Below are positions 1-8,689 of a stretch of 64,000 nucleotides of DNA, one piece after another. The notes under the pieces are model-generated. The model was given only the letters and a program-made list of their open reading frames with translations, was not told the DNA's origin and did not search any database. Both the position numbers and the translations under genes were made by a program. Every line of letters begins with the position of its first letter. The first letter of the stretch is position 1. This DNA is from Phycisphaerae bacterium (GTDB taxonomy: Bacteria; Planctomycetota; Phycisphaerae; Phycisphaerales; Phycisphaeraceae): NCBI GenBank assembly GCA_030426385.1, contig JAUHYI010000011.1, positions 1-64,000 of the forward strand, given 5' to 3'.

Positions 1-2
1 AA

Positions 3-551
3 CAAGCGCGTTATGAAAAGCAGGGAAGCCTGGCGATGCGCGATGACAAAGCGGTTGAGGTGCAGATGGCCAAAGCGCAAGCGGACCAGATTCGTGCGCG
101 GGTTGATCTGTTGCAAAACCAAATCAGTCGAGCGAAGTTAATCAGTCCTATCGATGGCATTGTGTTAACCGGCGACTGGTCGCAACAAATTGGTGCACCA
201 GTGCGGACGGGTGATCTGCTGTTTGAAATTGCGCCGATGCGTGGGTTGCGGGCGGACTTGTCAGTGCCGGAAAGTCGGATTGCGGATTTGGAAGTGGGAC
301 AGCTAGGCGTGTTGGCTACCGCATCGCATCCGAGCGAGACGATGAAAATTCAGGTTGAACGCATTCATCCGATTGCCGAAGTCCTGAATCAACAGAATGT
401 GTTTCAGGTGCGTGTGCGCATTGTGGATGCCGAGCCGTGGCTGAGGCCCGGGATGGAAGGTGTTGCCAAGGTTGACGCGGGACGACGGCACTATGCATGG
501 ATATGGACACGCGAGTTGATTAACTGGGTGCGAATGCGGTGGTGGTTGTGA
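3..551 (+). CDS. HlyD-type periplasmic adaptor (membrane fusion protein), 5' end cut by window
   Basis: The reading frame is open from base 3, so the N-terminus lies outside the window. What remains is the second half of a HlyD/AcrA-like adaptor: a coiled-coil end (residues about 12-45), a lipoyl-like half motif (AKLISPIDGIVLTGDW), then a beta-barrel part (LRADLSVPESRIADLEVGQ) and a membrane-proximal part ending in LRPGMEGVAKVD. It stops in a short Trp-rich tail (WTRELINWVRMRWWL). That tail is seen in HlyD proteins that accompany M50 peptidases. It lies 110 bp upstream of the M50/HlyD fusion, on the same strand, so a shared transcript is likely. Family assignment is firm; the cargo is unknown. 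Confidence 0.85.
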   Translation, partial: QARYEKQGSLAMRDDKAVEVQMAKAQADQIRARVDLLQNQISRAKLISPIDGIVLTGDWSQQIGAPVRTGDLLFEIAPMRGLRADLSVPESRIADLEVGQLGVLATASHPSETMKIQVERIHPIAEVLNQQNVFQVRVRIVDAEPWLRPGMEGVAKVDAGRRHYAWIWTRELINWVRMRWWL

Positions 552-563
552 TGGGGCCTCGTA

Positions 564-591
564 CAAAGTTAAAAGTTAAAAGTTAAAAGTA
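564..591. repeat. Heptanucleotide tandem repeat (AAAAGTT)n, short copy
   Basis: About four units of the 7-bp word AAAAGTT lie between the HlyD-like gene and the M50 fusion gene. The same heptamer recurs in a longer array at 5022-5089, at the other end of this three-gene cluster. It resembles the heptameric short tandem repeats (STRR) known from cyanobacteria. No function is visible. Confidence 0.8.
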
Positions 592-661
592 CAAAGCGCA
601 GAACAAGCCCGTTTAATCAGGGCAAATCGTGCGGGGGTAATGTGGGCGGGCGGGAAGAGAT

Positions 662-2878
662 ATGGCGATTGATCGACCGACATTTCATGAAGCGTGGTAT
701 CGCGTGGCCGCTTTGCAGCCGCGATTGCGATCGACGGTTCAAACGAAACGCCAGCATTATCGCGGGCGGTTGTGGCATGTCGTGGCGGACCCGGCCAACA
801 ATAGTTTTTATCGATTGGATGACGCGGCGTACCAGTTCATTGGCATGTTGGATGGCCATCGCTCGGTGAACGAAGCATGGAGCGCGTGTCAGGAACAACT
901 GGGCGATCGAGCGCCCACGCAAGGCGAAGCGATTCGCCTGTTGGGCCAGTTGTACACGTCGAACCTGTTGCAGGCTGAATTGGCGGGCGATGCGGCGGGG
1001 ATGTTTGAACGGCACCGCAAACGCAAATCGCAAGAGGTACGCGGGTACCTGATGAATATTTTGTTCGTGCGATTGCCATTGCTCGATCCGGACGCGATGC
1101 TGGAACGGTGGATGCCGTTGTATGGATGGATCTTCAAAAAGTGGGGCGTCGCGCTGTGGGGTGTGTTGCTGGTGATGGGCATCATGAGTGTGGCGGGTCG
1201 CTATGGGGAATTATTTAATTCGGCGGCAGGCGTGTTGGATCCGAACAATCTCGTGTGGTTGTATTTGAGTTTTGCCGGGATCAAACTCGTTCACGAAGCG
1301 GGGCACGCGTGTGCGGCGAAAAAATTCGGACACGAAGAATGCGGCGGAGAGCATGGCAGTCACACGGGTGGTGCCGGTGAGGTTCATGCGATGGGCATCA
1401 TGTTATTGATGATGATGCCGGTGCCCTATGTGGACGCGACCAGTGCGTGGGCACTGCGCAATAAGTGGCGACGCATGTTTGTGGGCGCGGCGGGGATGTA
1501 TGTGGAATTGGCTGTGGCATCGATCGCGGCGATGGTCTGGGCCAATACGTCGAGTGGATCGGCTATCCATGCGATTGCGTACAACGTGATGTTCATCGCG
1601 AGTTTGACGACGTTGCTGTTCAATGCCAATCCATTGTTGCGCTATGACGGGTATTACATTTTGTCGGACATGTTGGAAATGCCCAACATGGCGCAGCGCG
1701 GCAAGGAATACGTGTATTACCTGGTGAAGAAAAAAGTGTACGGCGTGCGGCGTGCGCGGAATCCTGCACATGGGCGCGATGAACGTGGGTGGCTGTTGGG
1801 GTATGGGGTGTTGAGCGCGTGTTACCGCGTGTTTGTCAGTATGTCGATTCTGTTGTTCGTGGCGGACAAGTTGTTCATTGCGGGCGTGGTGATGGGGTTT
1901 GCGGCGGTTTATGGTTGGCTGATCAAGCCGATCGGGCGATGGGTGCATTACCTGTCGACGAGTCCGGAATTACAACGCAATCGGCAGCGTGCGATAGTGA
2001 GTACCGCCGCGCTTGCCGCGGTGGTGTTACTGATGGCTAGTGTGGTGCAGTTGCCGGATCGTGATCAGGCGATCGGCGTGATTGAGCCGCGACATCTGGC
2101 CACGGTGCATATGCAGGCGGATGGGTTTGTGGAATCGGTGTTGCCTTCGGGGACGGCGGTTGAGCCGCGCGAGGAAACGTTGGTGGCGGCGGAAAATATG
2201 GAATTGCAAACGCGTCGACGAGAACTGGTCGCGCGCAAAGAGTTGGCGGAAACCCAGAAACGCGCGGCATCGATCGATGAACGGGCGCTGGCGCAGAGTC
2301 TGGGAAAACAAGTCGTCGCGCTCGATAGCCAGATCGCGCGATTGGATGAACAGTTGGCAATGCTGCAGGTCAAAGCGCCGTTTGTCGGGACATGGGTGGT
2401 GCGCGATGCGAGTAAATTGCTCGGGGCGTATCTGCGACGCGGTGAAGAAATCGGCGTGATCGCGACGATTGATGATCTGGTGATTCGCGTGGCGGCGGAT
2501 CAACATCTGGGACCGAGGATCGAGCCGGAGTTGGGCGTGGGTGGTGCGGTGCAACTGCGGGTGAAGGGTCGACCTGACATTGAATTCCGCGGGACGATCA
2601 CGAAGATTTTGCCTGCAGGCCAGAAGCGATTGCCGTCGCCTGCGTTGGGCTATTTGGCGGGCGGATCGATTCGCGTGGATGGTGCCGATGAACAAGGGAC
2701 CAAAGCGATGGAACCGTTTTTTGAAATTCATATCGAGCCGACACCCGAGAGTGTCGCGTCGTTGGATTTATTCAGCGGGCAACGGGTGATGGTGCGATTT
2801 GATTTGCCATCACGGCCGTTGTTGAGTCAAGGTTGGCGGACGTTGCGGCAATTGGTGCAACGGCGATTTCAGATTTGA
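662..2878 (+). CDS. PqqD-like / M50 zinc metalloprotease / HlyD fusion membrane protein
   Basis: A 738-residue polytopic protein. Residues about 25-115 resemble a PqqD-type peptide-binding domain. Membrane segments start near residue 160. The M50 (site-2 protease) zinc motif HEAGH is at 211-215 and the second motif NANPLLRYDG is at 321-330, so both metal-binding elements are intact. Residues about 480-720 form a HlyD-like part with a coiled coil (about 505-575) and a lipoyl-type half motif (QVKAPFVGTWV). An unusual His/Gly-rich insert (about 224-240) separates the zinc helix from EVHAMG, which in relatives follows almost directly. The family is loosely called YydH-like and is tied to peptide export or processing. 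Neighbours are a HlyD adaptor upstream and a SecA-like ATPase downstream. Substrate unknown. Confidence 0.85.
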   Translation: MAIDRPTFHEAWYRVAALQPRLRSTVQTKRQHYRGRLWHVVADPANNSFYRLDDAAYQFIGMLDGHRSVNEAWSACQEQLGDRAPTQGEAIRLLGQLYTSNLLQAELAGDAAGMFERHRKRKSQEVRGYLMNILFVRLPLLDPDAMLERWMPLYGWIFKKWGVALWGVLLVMGIMSVAGRYGELFNSAAGVLDPNNLVWLYLSFAGIKLVHEAGHACAAKKFGHEECGGEHGSHTGGAGEVHAMGIMLLMMMPVPYVDATSAWALRNKWRRMFVGAAGMYVELAVASIAAMVWANTSSGSAIHAIAYNVMFIASLTTLLFNANPLLRYDGYYILSDMLEMPNMAQRGKEYVYYLVKKKVYGVRRARNPAHGRDERGWLLGYGVLSACYRVFVSMSILLFVADKLFIAGVVMGFAAVYGWLIKPIGRWVHYLSTSPELQRNRQRAIVSTAALAAVVLLMASVVQLPDRDQAIGVIEPRHLATVHMQADGFVESVLPSGTAVEPREETLVAAENMELQTRRRELVARKELAETQKRAASIDERALAQSLGKQVVALDSQIARLDEQLAMLQVKAPFVGTWVVRDASKLLGAYLRRGEEIGVIATIDDLVIRVAADQHLGPRIEPELGVGGAVQLRVKGRPDIEFRGTITKILPAGQKRLPSPALGYLAGGSIRVDGADEQGTKAMEPFFEIHIEPTPESVASLDLFSGQRVMVRFDLPSRPLLSQGWRTLRQLVQRRFQI

Positions 2879-2937
2879 GCGGTGTGAGTTGGAAGCCAAA
2901 CGCGTAAACGTGTGAACGGATCGAGAAAAGTAACAGC

Positions 2938-5013
2938 ATGACAACATTGTCGAACAATGCGGATCTGGGTGGGTATGGCGTGCGGTCGGATACGACAGCA
3001 GCGCCGGGTGTGCCTAGCGCGACGTGGCGGATGCTGGGATCGGCACGCGGCAAACAGAAATTGCCCAAGGGGTTGGATGCGCTGTGGGATTCAGGCGTGG
3101 GGATTGTTCGGCGTTCGATGTTGCGACGGCATCGGTATCTGAATCGAGCGAACCAAATCCTGGCGAGCCAGGCGCGGTTTGGGCCGTTGAGCGAAGGGGC
3201 GTTGCGTGATATTGCGGAGCGGATGCGAGATAAATTTCGATTGGGCCGGGAAACGCCGGACGATCTGGATACAGCGTATGGCTTGATTCGCGAGTTGGTA
3301 TATCGACAGTTTGGTTTTCGTCTGCATCGATCGCAAGTGGCGGCAGCGCTGGCATTGCATTTTGGATGTATTGCGGAGTTGGCCACGGGTGAGGGCAAAA
3401 CGTTAGCGGCAACACTGCCTGCAATCGTAGTGGGATGGCGCGGGCGCGGTTGTCATGTGATCACCGTGAACGATTATCTGGCGACGCGCGATCTGGCCAC
3501 GATGAAGCCGTTGTACGAAGCGTGCGGTTTGAGTGCGGCAGCGATCGATGGCGAGATGCGCCATGAGAGTCGTCGCGCGGCGTATCAGGCTGACGTGACG
3601 TATGTGACCAACAAAGAAGTGGCCGCGGATTTTTTACGCGATCGTTTGGCATTGGGGCAGGCCAAGGGATTGACGACAACATTGGTGCGGCAGATTCTGG
3701 CGCGAGGTAATCCGGAAGAGGCGACAGCATCAGATCAATTGGTGATGCGCGGTTTGGAGTCGGCGATCATTGATGAAGCGGATTCGGTGTTGATTGATGA
3801 GGCAGTAACGCCGTTGATTATTGCGGGTGACGCGCCGAATGCGGAACAGATGGCATCGTTTGTTGAAGCGCACGATTTGGCGAATCGTTTGGAGCCTGAG
3901 GTTCATTTTGAAGTAGATGTGCGCTACAAGGAAATAAATTTCACAGCGGCGGGTCGAATATTTTTGCGAGAGATCACCCGCGAGATGGGTGGGATGTGGT
4001 CGGTGGCACGTCGGCGAGAAGAATTGATCAGTCAAGCCATCACGGCGCGTGAGTTTTACAAACGCGATGAACAGTACGTGATTCAGCCGGATGAGGATGG
4101 TGACGATCGCGTTGTGATTATCGATGAAGGCACGGGGCGGTTGCAGCCCGATCGAACCTGGCGGGAGGGATTGCATCAGGCGATCGAGGCGAAGGAGAAA
4201 GTGAAGCTGACACCGCCGAAGGAGACTTTGGCGCGTGTGAGTTTTCAACGGTTTTTTCGGATGTATCGTCACATGGGTGGGATGACAGGGACAGCTGAAG
4301 AAGCGCGGAATGAGTTGTGGCAGATTTATCATCGGCCTGCGGTGCCGATTCCGACGCATCGGCCTTGCATTCGCGAACAGTCAGCCGACCGTGTGTTCGT
4401 GACCGAAGAAGCGAAGTGGCATGGGATTGTGGCAGAGATTGAACGGGTGCATGCGGATGGTCGGCCGATCCTGGTGGGGACGCGTAGCGTTGAGTCGACG
4501 AAATGTTTGAGCGCGTTGTTGGATGAGGCAGGTATTGAGCATCGTGTGCTCAACGCGGTGAATCACGATGAGGAAGCCGCGATTGTGGCCGAGGCAGGAC
4601 AAGCGGGCCGAGTCACGGTGGCGACAAACATGGCGGGGCGAGGCACTGATATCAAGTTAGGCCCGAACGTGCGCGACAAGGGCGGGTTGCATGTGATCGT
4701 GGCCGAGCGCAATGAAAGCGGGCGCGTGGATCGGCAATTGTTTGGTCGAGCCGGTCGACAAGGCGATCCGGGAAGCTGCGCGGTGTTTGTGTCGTTGGAA
4801 GATGAACTGATACGTCGTTACGGCTCGAGACTAAGTACGGTGACATGGAAAACGCGCGGCGATGGTTCGGGAGAGCTGTCTGCGAAAGCAGCGCGGATGT
4901 TCCGGGTAGCCCAACGCAAGGCCGAATCGGTCGCACTGAATCAACGGAAAAATGTGCTGCGCAATGATGATTGGCTGGATGACTCGTTGGGCTTCGCGGG
5001 GTTGGAGTTGTGA
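2938..5013 (+). CDS. Accessory SecA-like translocase ATPase
   Basis: A 691-residue protein with the SecA motor: Walker A ATGEGKT (149-155), VNDYLATRD (177-185), the DEAD-type element IIDEADSVLIDEA (277-289), MTGTAEE, then the second motor half with TNMAGRGTDIKLG and QLFGRAGRQGDPG. Family SecA proteins are usually 800-1000 residues; here the helical scaffold/wing part after SLEDELI is cut to about 70 residues and there is no C-terminal Cys-rich zinc motif. It is therefore an accessory paralogue, not the housekeeping SecA. It starts 59 bp after the M50/HlyD fusion. By context it may power movement of a special substrate handled by the M50/HlyD pair. That role is inference. Confidence 0.9.
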   Translation: MTTLSNNADLGGYGVRSDTTAAPGVPSATWRMLGSARGKQKLPKGLDALWDSGVGIVRRSMLRRHRYLNRANQILASQARFGPLSEGALRDIAERMRDKFRLGRETPDDLDTAYGLIRELVYRQFGFRLHRSQVAAALALHFGCIAELATGEGKTLAATLPAIVVGWRGRGCHVITVNDYLATRDLATMKPLYEACGLSAAAIDGEMRHESRRAAYQADVTYVTNKEVAADFLRDRLALGQAKGLTTTLVRQILARGNPEEATASDQLVMRGLESAIIDEADSVLIDEAVTPLIIAGDAPNAEQMASFVEAHDLANRLEPEVHFEVDVRYKEINFTAAGRIFLREITREMGGMWSVARRREELISQAITAREFYKRDEQYVIQPDEDGDDRVVIIDEGTGRLQPDRTWREGLHQAIEAKEKVKLTPPKETLARVSFQRFFRMYRHMGGMTGTAEEARNELWQIYHRPAVPIPTHRPCIREQSADRVFVTEEAKWHGIVAEIERVHADGRPILVGTRSVESTKCLSALLDEAGIEHRVLNAVNHDEEAAIVAEAGQAGRVTVATNMAGRGTDIKLGPNVRDKGGLHVIVAERNESGRVDRQLFGRAGRQGDPGSCAVFVSLEDELIRRYGSRLSTVTWKTRGDGSGELSAKAARMFRVAQRKAESVALNQRKNVLRNDDWLDDSLGFAGLEL

Positions 5014-5021
5014 GTGGGTGG

Positions 5022-5089
5022 GTTAAAAGTAGAAAGTTAAAAGTTAAAAGTTAAAAGTTAAAAGTTTAGAGTTAAGAGTTAAAAGTTGA
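5022..5089. repeat. Heptanucleotide tandem repeat (AAAAGTT)n, long copy
   Basis: Several near-perfect units of the heptamer AAAAGTT follow the stop of the SecA-like gene, degrading towards GAGTTAA-type units at the 3' end. The same word is repeated at 564-591. No open frame or hairpin is seen. Confidence 0.85.
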
Positions 5090-5107
5090 GGTGGGGGGGT
5101 AGGTTTT

Positions 5108-5154
5108 GAGTCGTGAGTCGTGAGTCGTGAGTTGTGAGTCGTGAGTCGTGAGTT
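5108..5154. repeat. Heptanucleotide tandem repeat (GAGTCGT)n
   Basis: Seven units of GAGTCGT/GAGTTGT in tandem lie directly after the AAAAGTT array. Both arrays have period 7 although the words differ, which suggests a shared slippage or expansion mechanism. A G-rich run follows (5156-5236) and enters the 3' end of the leftward gene 5190-6494. Confidence 0.85.
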
Positions 5155-5189
5155 GGGGGGGCGGGGGGCGGCTACTCAAAAAGCGTCAA

Positions 5190-6494
5190 TCAAGCCGGAG
5201 GAATGTGGGGGAATGTGGGGGGGGTGTGGTGGGTGGCGAGGAGTTGGATGAGGTCGGGTCGGATTTTTTCGGGGATTTGGCCGAGGACGAGGGCCTGGAT
5301 GACATCGTCCTGTTGTGCGAGCCAATCGAGGGTGCGGGGTAGGATTTCATTTTCGCGTAGGCCGGTGCGCTGGGCGATGGTGTGGATGATCGGGTGCAAG
5401 TCGGGTGGGGGAGCGGGTGTTGGGTGTGATGATGCGGATGTGTTGGGCGTGGGAGCGACGAAAGATTCGTCGGAGGTTTCAGGCATAAGGTCGGGGATGG
5501 TGTTGTCATCGATTGGCTCTTCGCTGTGTTGATCATGTGCATCGGTGTGCGCGTTGGCATTGTGATTGGCGTCGGCGATGGTGGTTTGAGGGCGTTGTTT
5601 GAGCAAGGCTTCGGGTGATCGTCGCGTGCCTAGCAGTGCATCGATGGCCGCGAATCCATCCAGCCATGTTTCCTGTTGAGGATCCCAGATGCGACTGGTG
5701 TGAATCATGGTTTCGGGTTTGTGGTTGGTGTCAGCGTCGTGTTGTGATGCGGGGTCGATGACGGGTTTGATGCCGGGAAGCCAGAGGACGCGATCGGTGT
5801 CGATGATCGGTGTGGCGGTTTGGATGTCGGGATGATCGGGCAATAGCACGGGACGATGAACCAGATCGCGATGGCCGAAGTCGCTGATGAGGTTGTCGGC
5901 AAAATCAATGGCGCGTCGCGCGTCGACGGGAAAGTCAAACAACACGAGCAAGCGATAACGGCCATCGGGTCCAGTCTCTTCGAGGATGGGATCAAAACCG
6001 CGTTTGGCTAATCGTTCGTACCACCAGAGCGCTGCGTGGAGATTATCGCCGGGGCCGGTGGGGTCGGGCTGTCCTGCGGTGTCGTTGTGACGATGGACGA
6101 GAATGGCGAACCATCGGCAGGTGTGTTCGAGTGAAAGTGGCGGCAAGGCGATGCGCTGTTTGGGTGAGTGGGATTGAAAATGTGTAGCCAGGTCAGAGAG
6201 GGTGAGTGTGCCTGCGGCGCAGCGCAATTTGGCGTCGGGGGTGATGGGTTTGTCATTGACGGGCACGACCCACGCGTCGCGCCGATTGACGAGATACTGG
6301 TCCGCCCAGTTGGCCAGTTCGTTGGCGCGTTGTGGCCAGGCTTCGATGATGGGGGTGGGGATGGGCGTGGATATGCTGGTGGCAATGGAATCACGTGGCG
6401 TGTTGAATTTGGCGTGAGATGATGCGGGGCCAGCCAGGGGTGAACTGGCAAAGTCAGAACCGACCGACGTGAGGGGCAGTGATGAGATGGGCAT
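5190..6494 (-). CDS. Primase-like (AEP/TOTE-type) domain protein, putative
   Basis: A 434-residue protein of uncertain role. The start is set at 6494 because a perfect AGGAGGT ribosome site (6501-6507) sits six bases before that ATG; the frame stays open 34 codons further upstream. The centre (about 150-260) has the pattern WWYERLAKRGFDPILEE...GRYRLLVLFDFPV...DRVLWLPG, which resembles the archaeo-eukaryotic primase-like domain of TOTE-type and related planctomycete proteins. The flanks are Pro/Thr-rich, low-complexity linker. The C-terminal 60 residues look helical (LHPIIHTIAQRTGLRENEIL), and the last residues (TPPTFPHIPPA) are encoded by the G-rich micro-repeat. It is not next to helicase or nuclease genes. 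The call rests on pattern similarity only. Confidence 0.45.
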   Translation of the reverse strand: MPISSLPLTSVGSDFASSPLAGPASSHAKFNTPRDSIATSISTPIPTPIIEAWPQRANELANWADQYLVNRRDAWVVPVNDKPITPDAKLRCAAGTLTLSDLATHFQSHSPKQRIALPPLSLEHTCRWFAILVHRHNDTAGQPDPTGPGDNLHAALWWYERLAKRGFDPILEETGPDGRYRLLVLFDFPVDARRAIDFADNLISDFGHRDLVHRPVLLPDHPDIQTATPIIDTDRVLWLPGIKPVIDPASQHDADTNHKPETMIHTSRIWDPQQETWLDGFAAIDALLGTRRSPEALLKQRPQTTIADANHNANAHTDAHDQHSEEPIDDNTIPDLMPETSDESFVAPTPNTSASSHPTPAPPPDLHPIIHTIAQRTGLRENEILPRTLDWLAQQDDVIQALVLGQIPEKIRPDLIQLLATHHTPPTFPHIPPA

Positions 6495-6500
6495 GGGGTG

Positions 6501-6507
6501 ACCTCCT
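6501..6507 (-). promoter_or_regulatory. Perfect Shine-Dalgarno fixing the start of the primase-like gene
   Basis: On the minus strand the word AGGAGGT lies six bases before the ATG at 6494. It is the best ribosome site seen in the window and rules against the upstream in-frame starts. Confidence 0.8.
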
Positions 6508-6641
6508 GGCCTGGTGATAGTGCCTGGTAAGCCTCCGCGATAGTTATCGGACGAAAGGTAGAGCAGGTTGAGCTGACCCAATCGGGTGTTAACCAAAATT
6601 TAACAATTGTGCTAAAATGAGGGATTGAAAGGATTTTTGCA

Positions 6642-8288
6642 TTGCTGAGCTGGCTGACAATTGCGGGTGGAGTGGCGTTGATCCTGTTCGGCGTGCGCTT
6701 TTTGCGCAAAGGATTGGATCGGATGTTCGGCCCCCGTTTGGGCCAATGGACCGGGCAGATTACCCGGCGGTGGTGGACGGCACTGGTCGGTGGCATGGGG
6801 GTGGCCCTGGTCGCGCCATCGAGTACGACGATGTCGGCGCTGGCTGTTGATGCGGTGCGTTCGCGCGGGCTTTCATGTCGGACGATTCTGACCATGATGT
6901 TTGGGGCTGAGGTCGGGTTGACGATGATGGTGGTGCTGATCGCGTTTCGTATTGATCAGTATGCGCCCGCGTTGGTGGCCATTGGGGTGTTGCTGTTTCA
7001 ATTTATGCAACGGCCGATTTGGCGGGGCGTGGGGCAAGTGGTGTTGAGCCTGGGGTTTATTTTTCTGGGCGTGGGCACGATCAAAACAATTGCTCACACG
7101 TTTGATCCGGCGGGTGATCTGGCGCAACTGTTCGAACTGGCCAGTGGGCATCCGATCTTGCTGACGGTCTTGGCGATGGTGATGGCGGTGAGTTTGCAAT
7201 CGAGCACAGCGACGATTGCGTTGGCGATGGGATTGGGGGCGGCGGGTGTGGTGGATTTGCCGTTGGTGGTCGCGGTGGTGTGCGGGGCCAATGTGGGCGT
7301 GGGTTTGACGACGTTGATGATGGGGTGGTCGATGATCGAGGCGCGGCGGTTTGGCGTGGCGTTATTGATTGGAAAAATTACGATCGCTGTGGTGATGTTG
7401 ATGCTGTTGCCTCACGTGGTGAGTTTGTTGTCGCTTTGGCAATCGGATTCGAGTGTGGATGTGCAGGCGGCGATGATGCATGTGTTGTTTAATGTGTCGT
7501 TGGCGACGCTGGGGTTGATCCTGCTGTCGCCGTTGGTGTGGTTGGCCAAGCATGTGGCTCCGGAGCCGACCGGTGAAGCGGCTGAGACATTTGGGCCGCG
7601 GCATTTGAATCGGTTGCCCGCCTCGGGTGGGAGTGGGACGTCGGGTGTGACATTGGCGCTGGGCCAATCGTTGCGTGAGATCAACCATGTGGCAGAGATC
7701 GTGCGATCGATGTTGGATGATTTGTGGCGAGCGATGGAAGTAAAAAGTGAAACGCTGGTGCGTGAAGTGTCGCTACGTGATGACCGCGTGGATTTATTGC
7801 ACTATGAAATCCAGCGTTTTCTAACGCGATTGCTCGAGGAAGAGACATCCAGCGAAGACGCTCACGAACAGTTACGGCAGTTGCGCTATCTGACCGAGCT
7901 TGAGGTCATCGGCGATATCATCGATCGCAATTTGTCGGAATTGATCCTGCGCAAGATTCGTATGCGGGTGGTTTTTGATCGCGAAGACAGCGAAGCGGTC
8001 GATGAGATGTATCGGATGGTGTTTGAAAACATGTTGATTGCGGACGAAGCGTTTAATCGTCGCGATCGTGTGCTGGCTAAGAAATTACATCGGCACAAAG
8101 AACGGATCGGTGAATTTGAACGGACGATGCGCGATCGTCATTATGCGCGGTTATCGCGTGGCGGGGTCGCACCGGATTCAAGCGAAGCGACGGCCATGCC
8201 ATTGGATTTGTTGTTGCATCTGAAGAGCATCAACAGCCATATCACGCATGTGGCGTATGCGGTGCTGGGTGATGAGGAACCGCGTTGA
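6642..8288 (+). CDS. Na/Pi cotransporter family protein with PhoU-like tail
   Basis: A 548-residue membrane protein of the NptA/YjbB family, which moves phosphate with sodium. It has about eight hydrophobic segments. The two inverted repeats carry the expected Ser/Thr-rich motifs: APSSTTMSALAVDAV (about 63-77) and QSSTATIALAMGLGAAG (about 187-203). After residue about 335 the protein is cytoplasmic and helical, like PhoU (LREINHVAEIVRSMLDD, ELEVIGDIIDRNLSE). The start is TTG, with GAAAGGA about nine bases upstream. It is divergent from the primase-like gene, and the shared intergenic region (6495-6641) is AT-rich. No pst or pho genes are nearby, so its regulation is unclear. Confidence 0.9.
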   Translation: MLSWLTIAGGVALILFGVRFLRKGLDRMFGPRLGQWTGQITRRWWTALVGGMGVALVAPSSTTMSALAVDAVRSRGLSCRTILTMMFGAEVGLTMMVVLIAFRIDQYAPALVAIGVLLFQFMQRPIWRGVGQVVLSLGFIFLGVGTIKTIAHTFDPAGDLAQLFELASGHPILLTVLAMVMAVSLQSSTATIALAMGLGAAGVVDLPLVVAVVCGANVGVGLTTLMMGWSMIEARRFGVALLIGKITIAVVMLMLLPHVVSLLSLWQSDSSVDVQAAMMHVLFNVSLATLGLILLSPLVWLAKHVAPEPTGEAAETFGPRHLNRLPASGGSGTSGVTLALGQSLREINHVAEIVRSMLDDLWRAMEVKSETLVREVSLRDDRVDLLHYEIQRFLTRLLEEETSSEDAHEQLRQLRYLTELEVIGDIIDRNLSELILRKIRMRVVFDREDSEAVDEMYRMVFENMLIADEAFNRRDRVLAKKLHRHKERIGEFERTMRDRHYARLSRGGVAPDSSEATAMPLDLLLHLKSINSHITHVAYAVLGDEEPR

Positions 8289-8430
8289 AACCTGTTGAAC
8301 AGTGATGCTGGCGACACGGCTAAGCCGCGGAGGGGGCAGTGCTGGTCGCGATGAAAGTAGTCGGAGCCAATGGTCACCTCTTTGCAATGTGTGATACGCA
8401 TTCCATTAAATTCTCATGCGTGATTTTCCG

Positions 8431-8503
8431 TTTGCCGTCACCTTCAGGCGACGCGAACGTTAGTGAAAACACACGCCCTCGCGCCGCCTGAAGGCGGCGG
8501 CTA
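8431..8503. repeat. REP-like palindromic element, copy 1
   Basis: Two inverted arms of about 26 bp, rich in GCCGCCTTCAGGCGGCGCG, are separated by a short spacer. The second arm alone can form a strong hairpin. The same arms occur at 14511-14587. The element directly abuts the terminal-inverted-repeat element at 8504, within the roughly 400-bp gene-free stretch 8289-8689. Confidence 0.8.
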
Positions 8504-8616
8504 ATACCCATCCCGTTAAAAACTCGCGCGGTCTAAATTTTCCCCTCACAAAAACTTCCGGTATTCACCGGGAGCTGGCATGGATCTAGATCGCGAGTAT
8601 TTATCGCAATTCGTAT
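8504..8616. mobile_element. MITE-like element, copy 1
   Basis: A roughly 113-bp element with imperfect terminal inverted repeats: the left end reads ATACCCATCCCGTTAAAA and the right end, inverted, reads ATACGAATTGCGATAAAT, both followed by ACTCGCG. The centre holds a small hairpin (TTCCGGTATTCACCGGGA). A close relative lies at 9734-9843 on the other side of mtdB and a collapsed form at 17781-17827. No transposase is encoded, so this is a non-autonomous element by inference. Confidence 0.65.
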
Positions 8617-8689
8617 GATTTGGCAATTGCCGCCTGCTGTCTGCCGTTTGCCAATACCCCAAACCCAGTCGCGAAAATGTCTGGGGCGA

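Noticed and set aside
2938-5013. Housekeeping secA
   Set aside because: The scaffold and wing domains are strongly shortened, the zinc tail is missing, and the gene sits in an M50/HlyD operon.
3-5013. Bacteriocin or RiPP cluster
   Set aside because: PqqD-like and M50 parts are suggestive, but no precursor peptide, radical SAM or cyclase gene is visible within the window.
5022-5154. CRISPR-like array
   Set aside because: The units are only 7 bp and contiguous, with no spacers and no cas genes nearby.
5190-6494. TOTE-type conflict (defence) system
   Set aside because: Only a primase-like domain is seen; no helicase, nuclease or other partner adjoins it, so a defence role is not supported.
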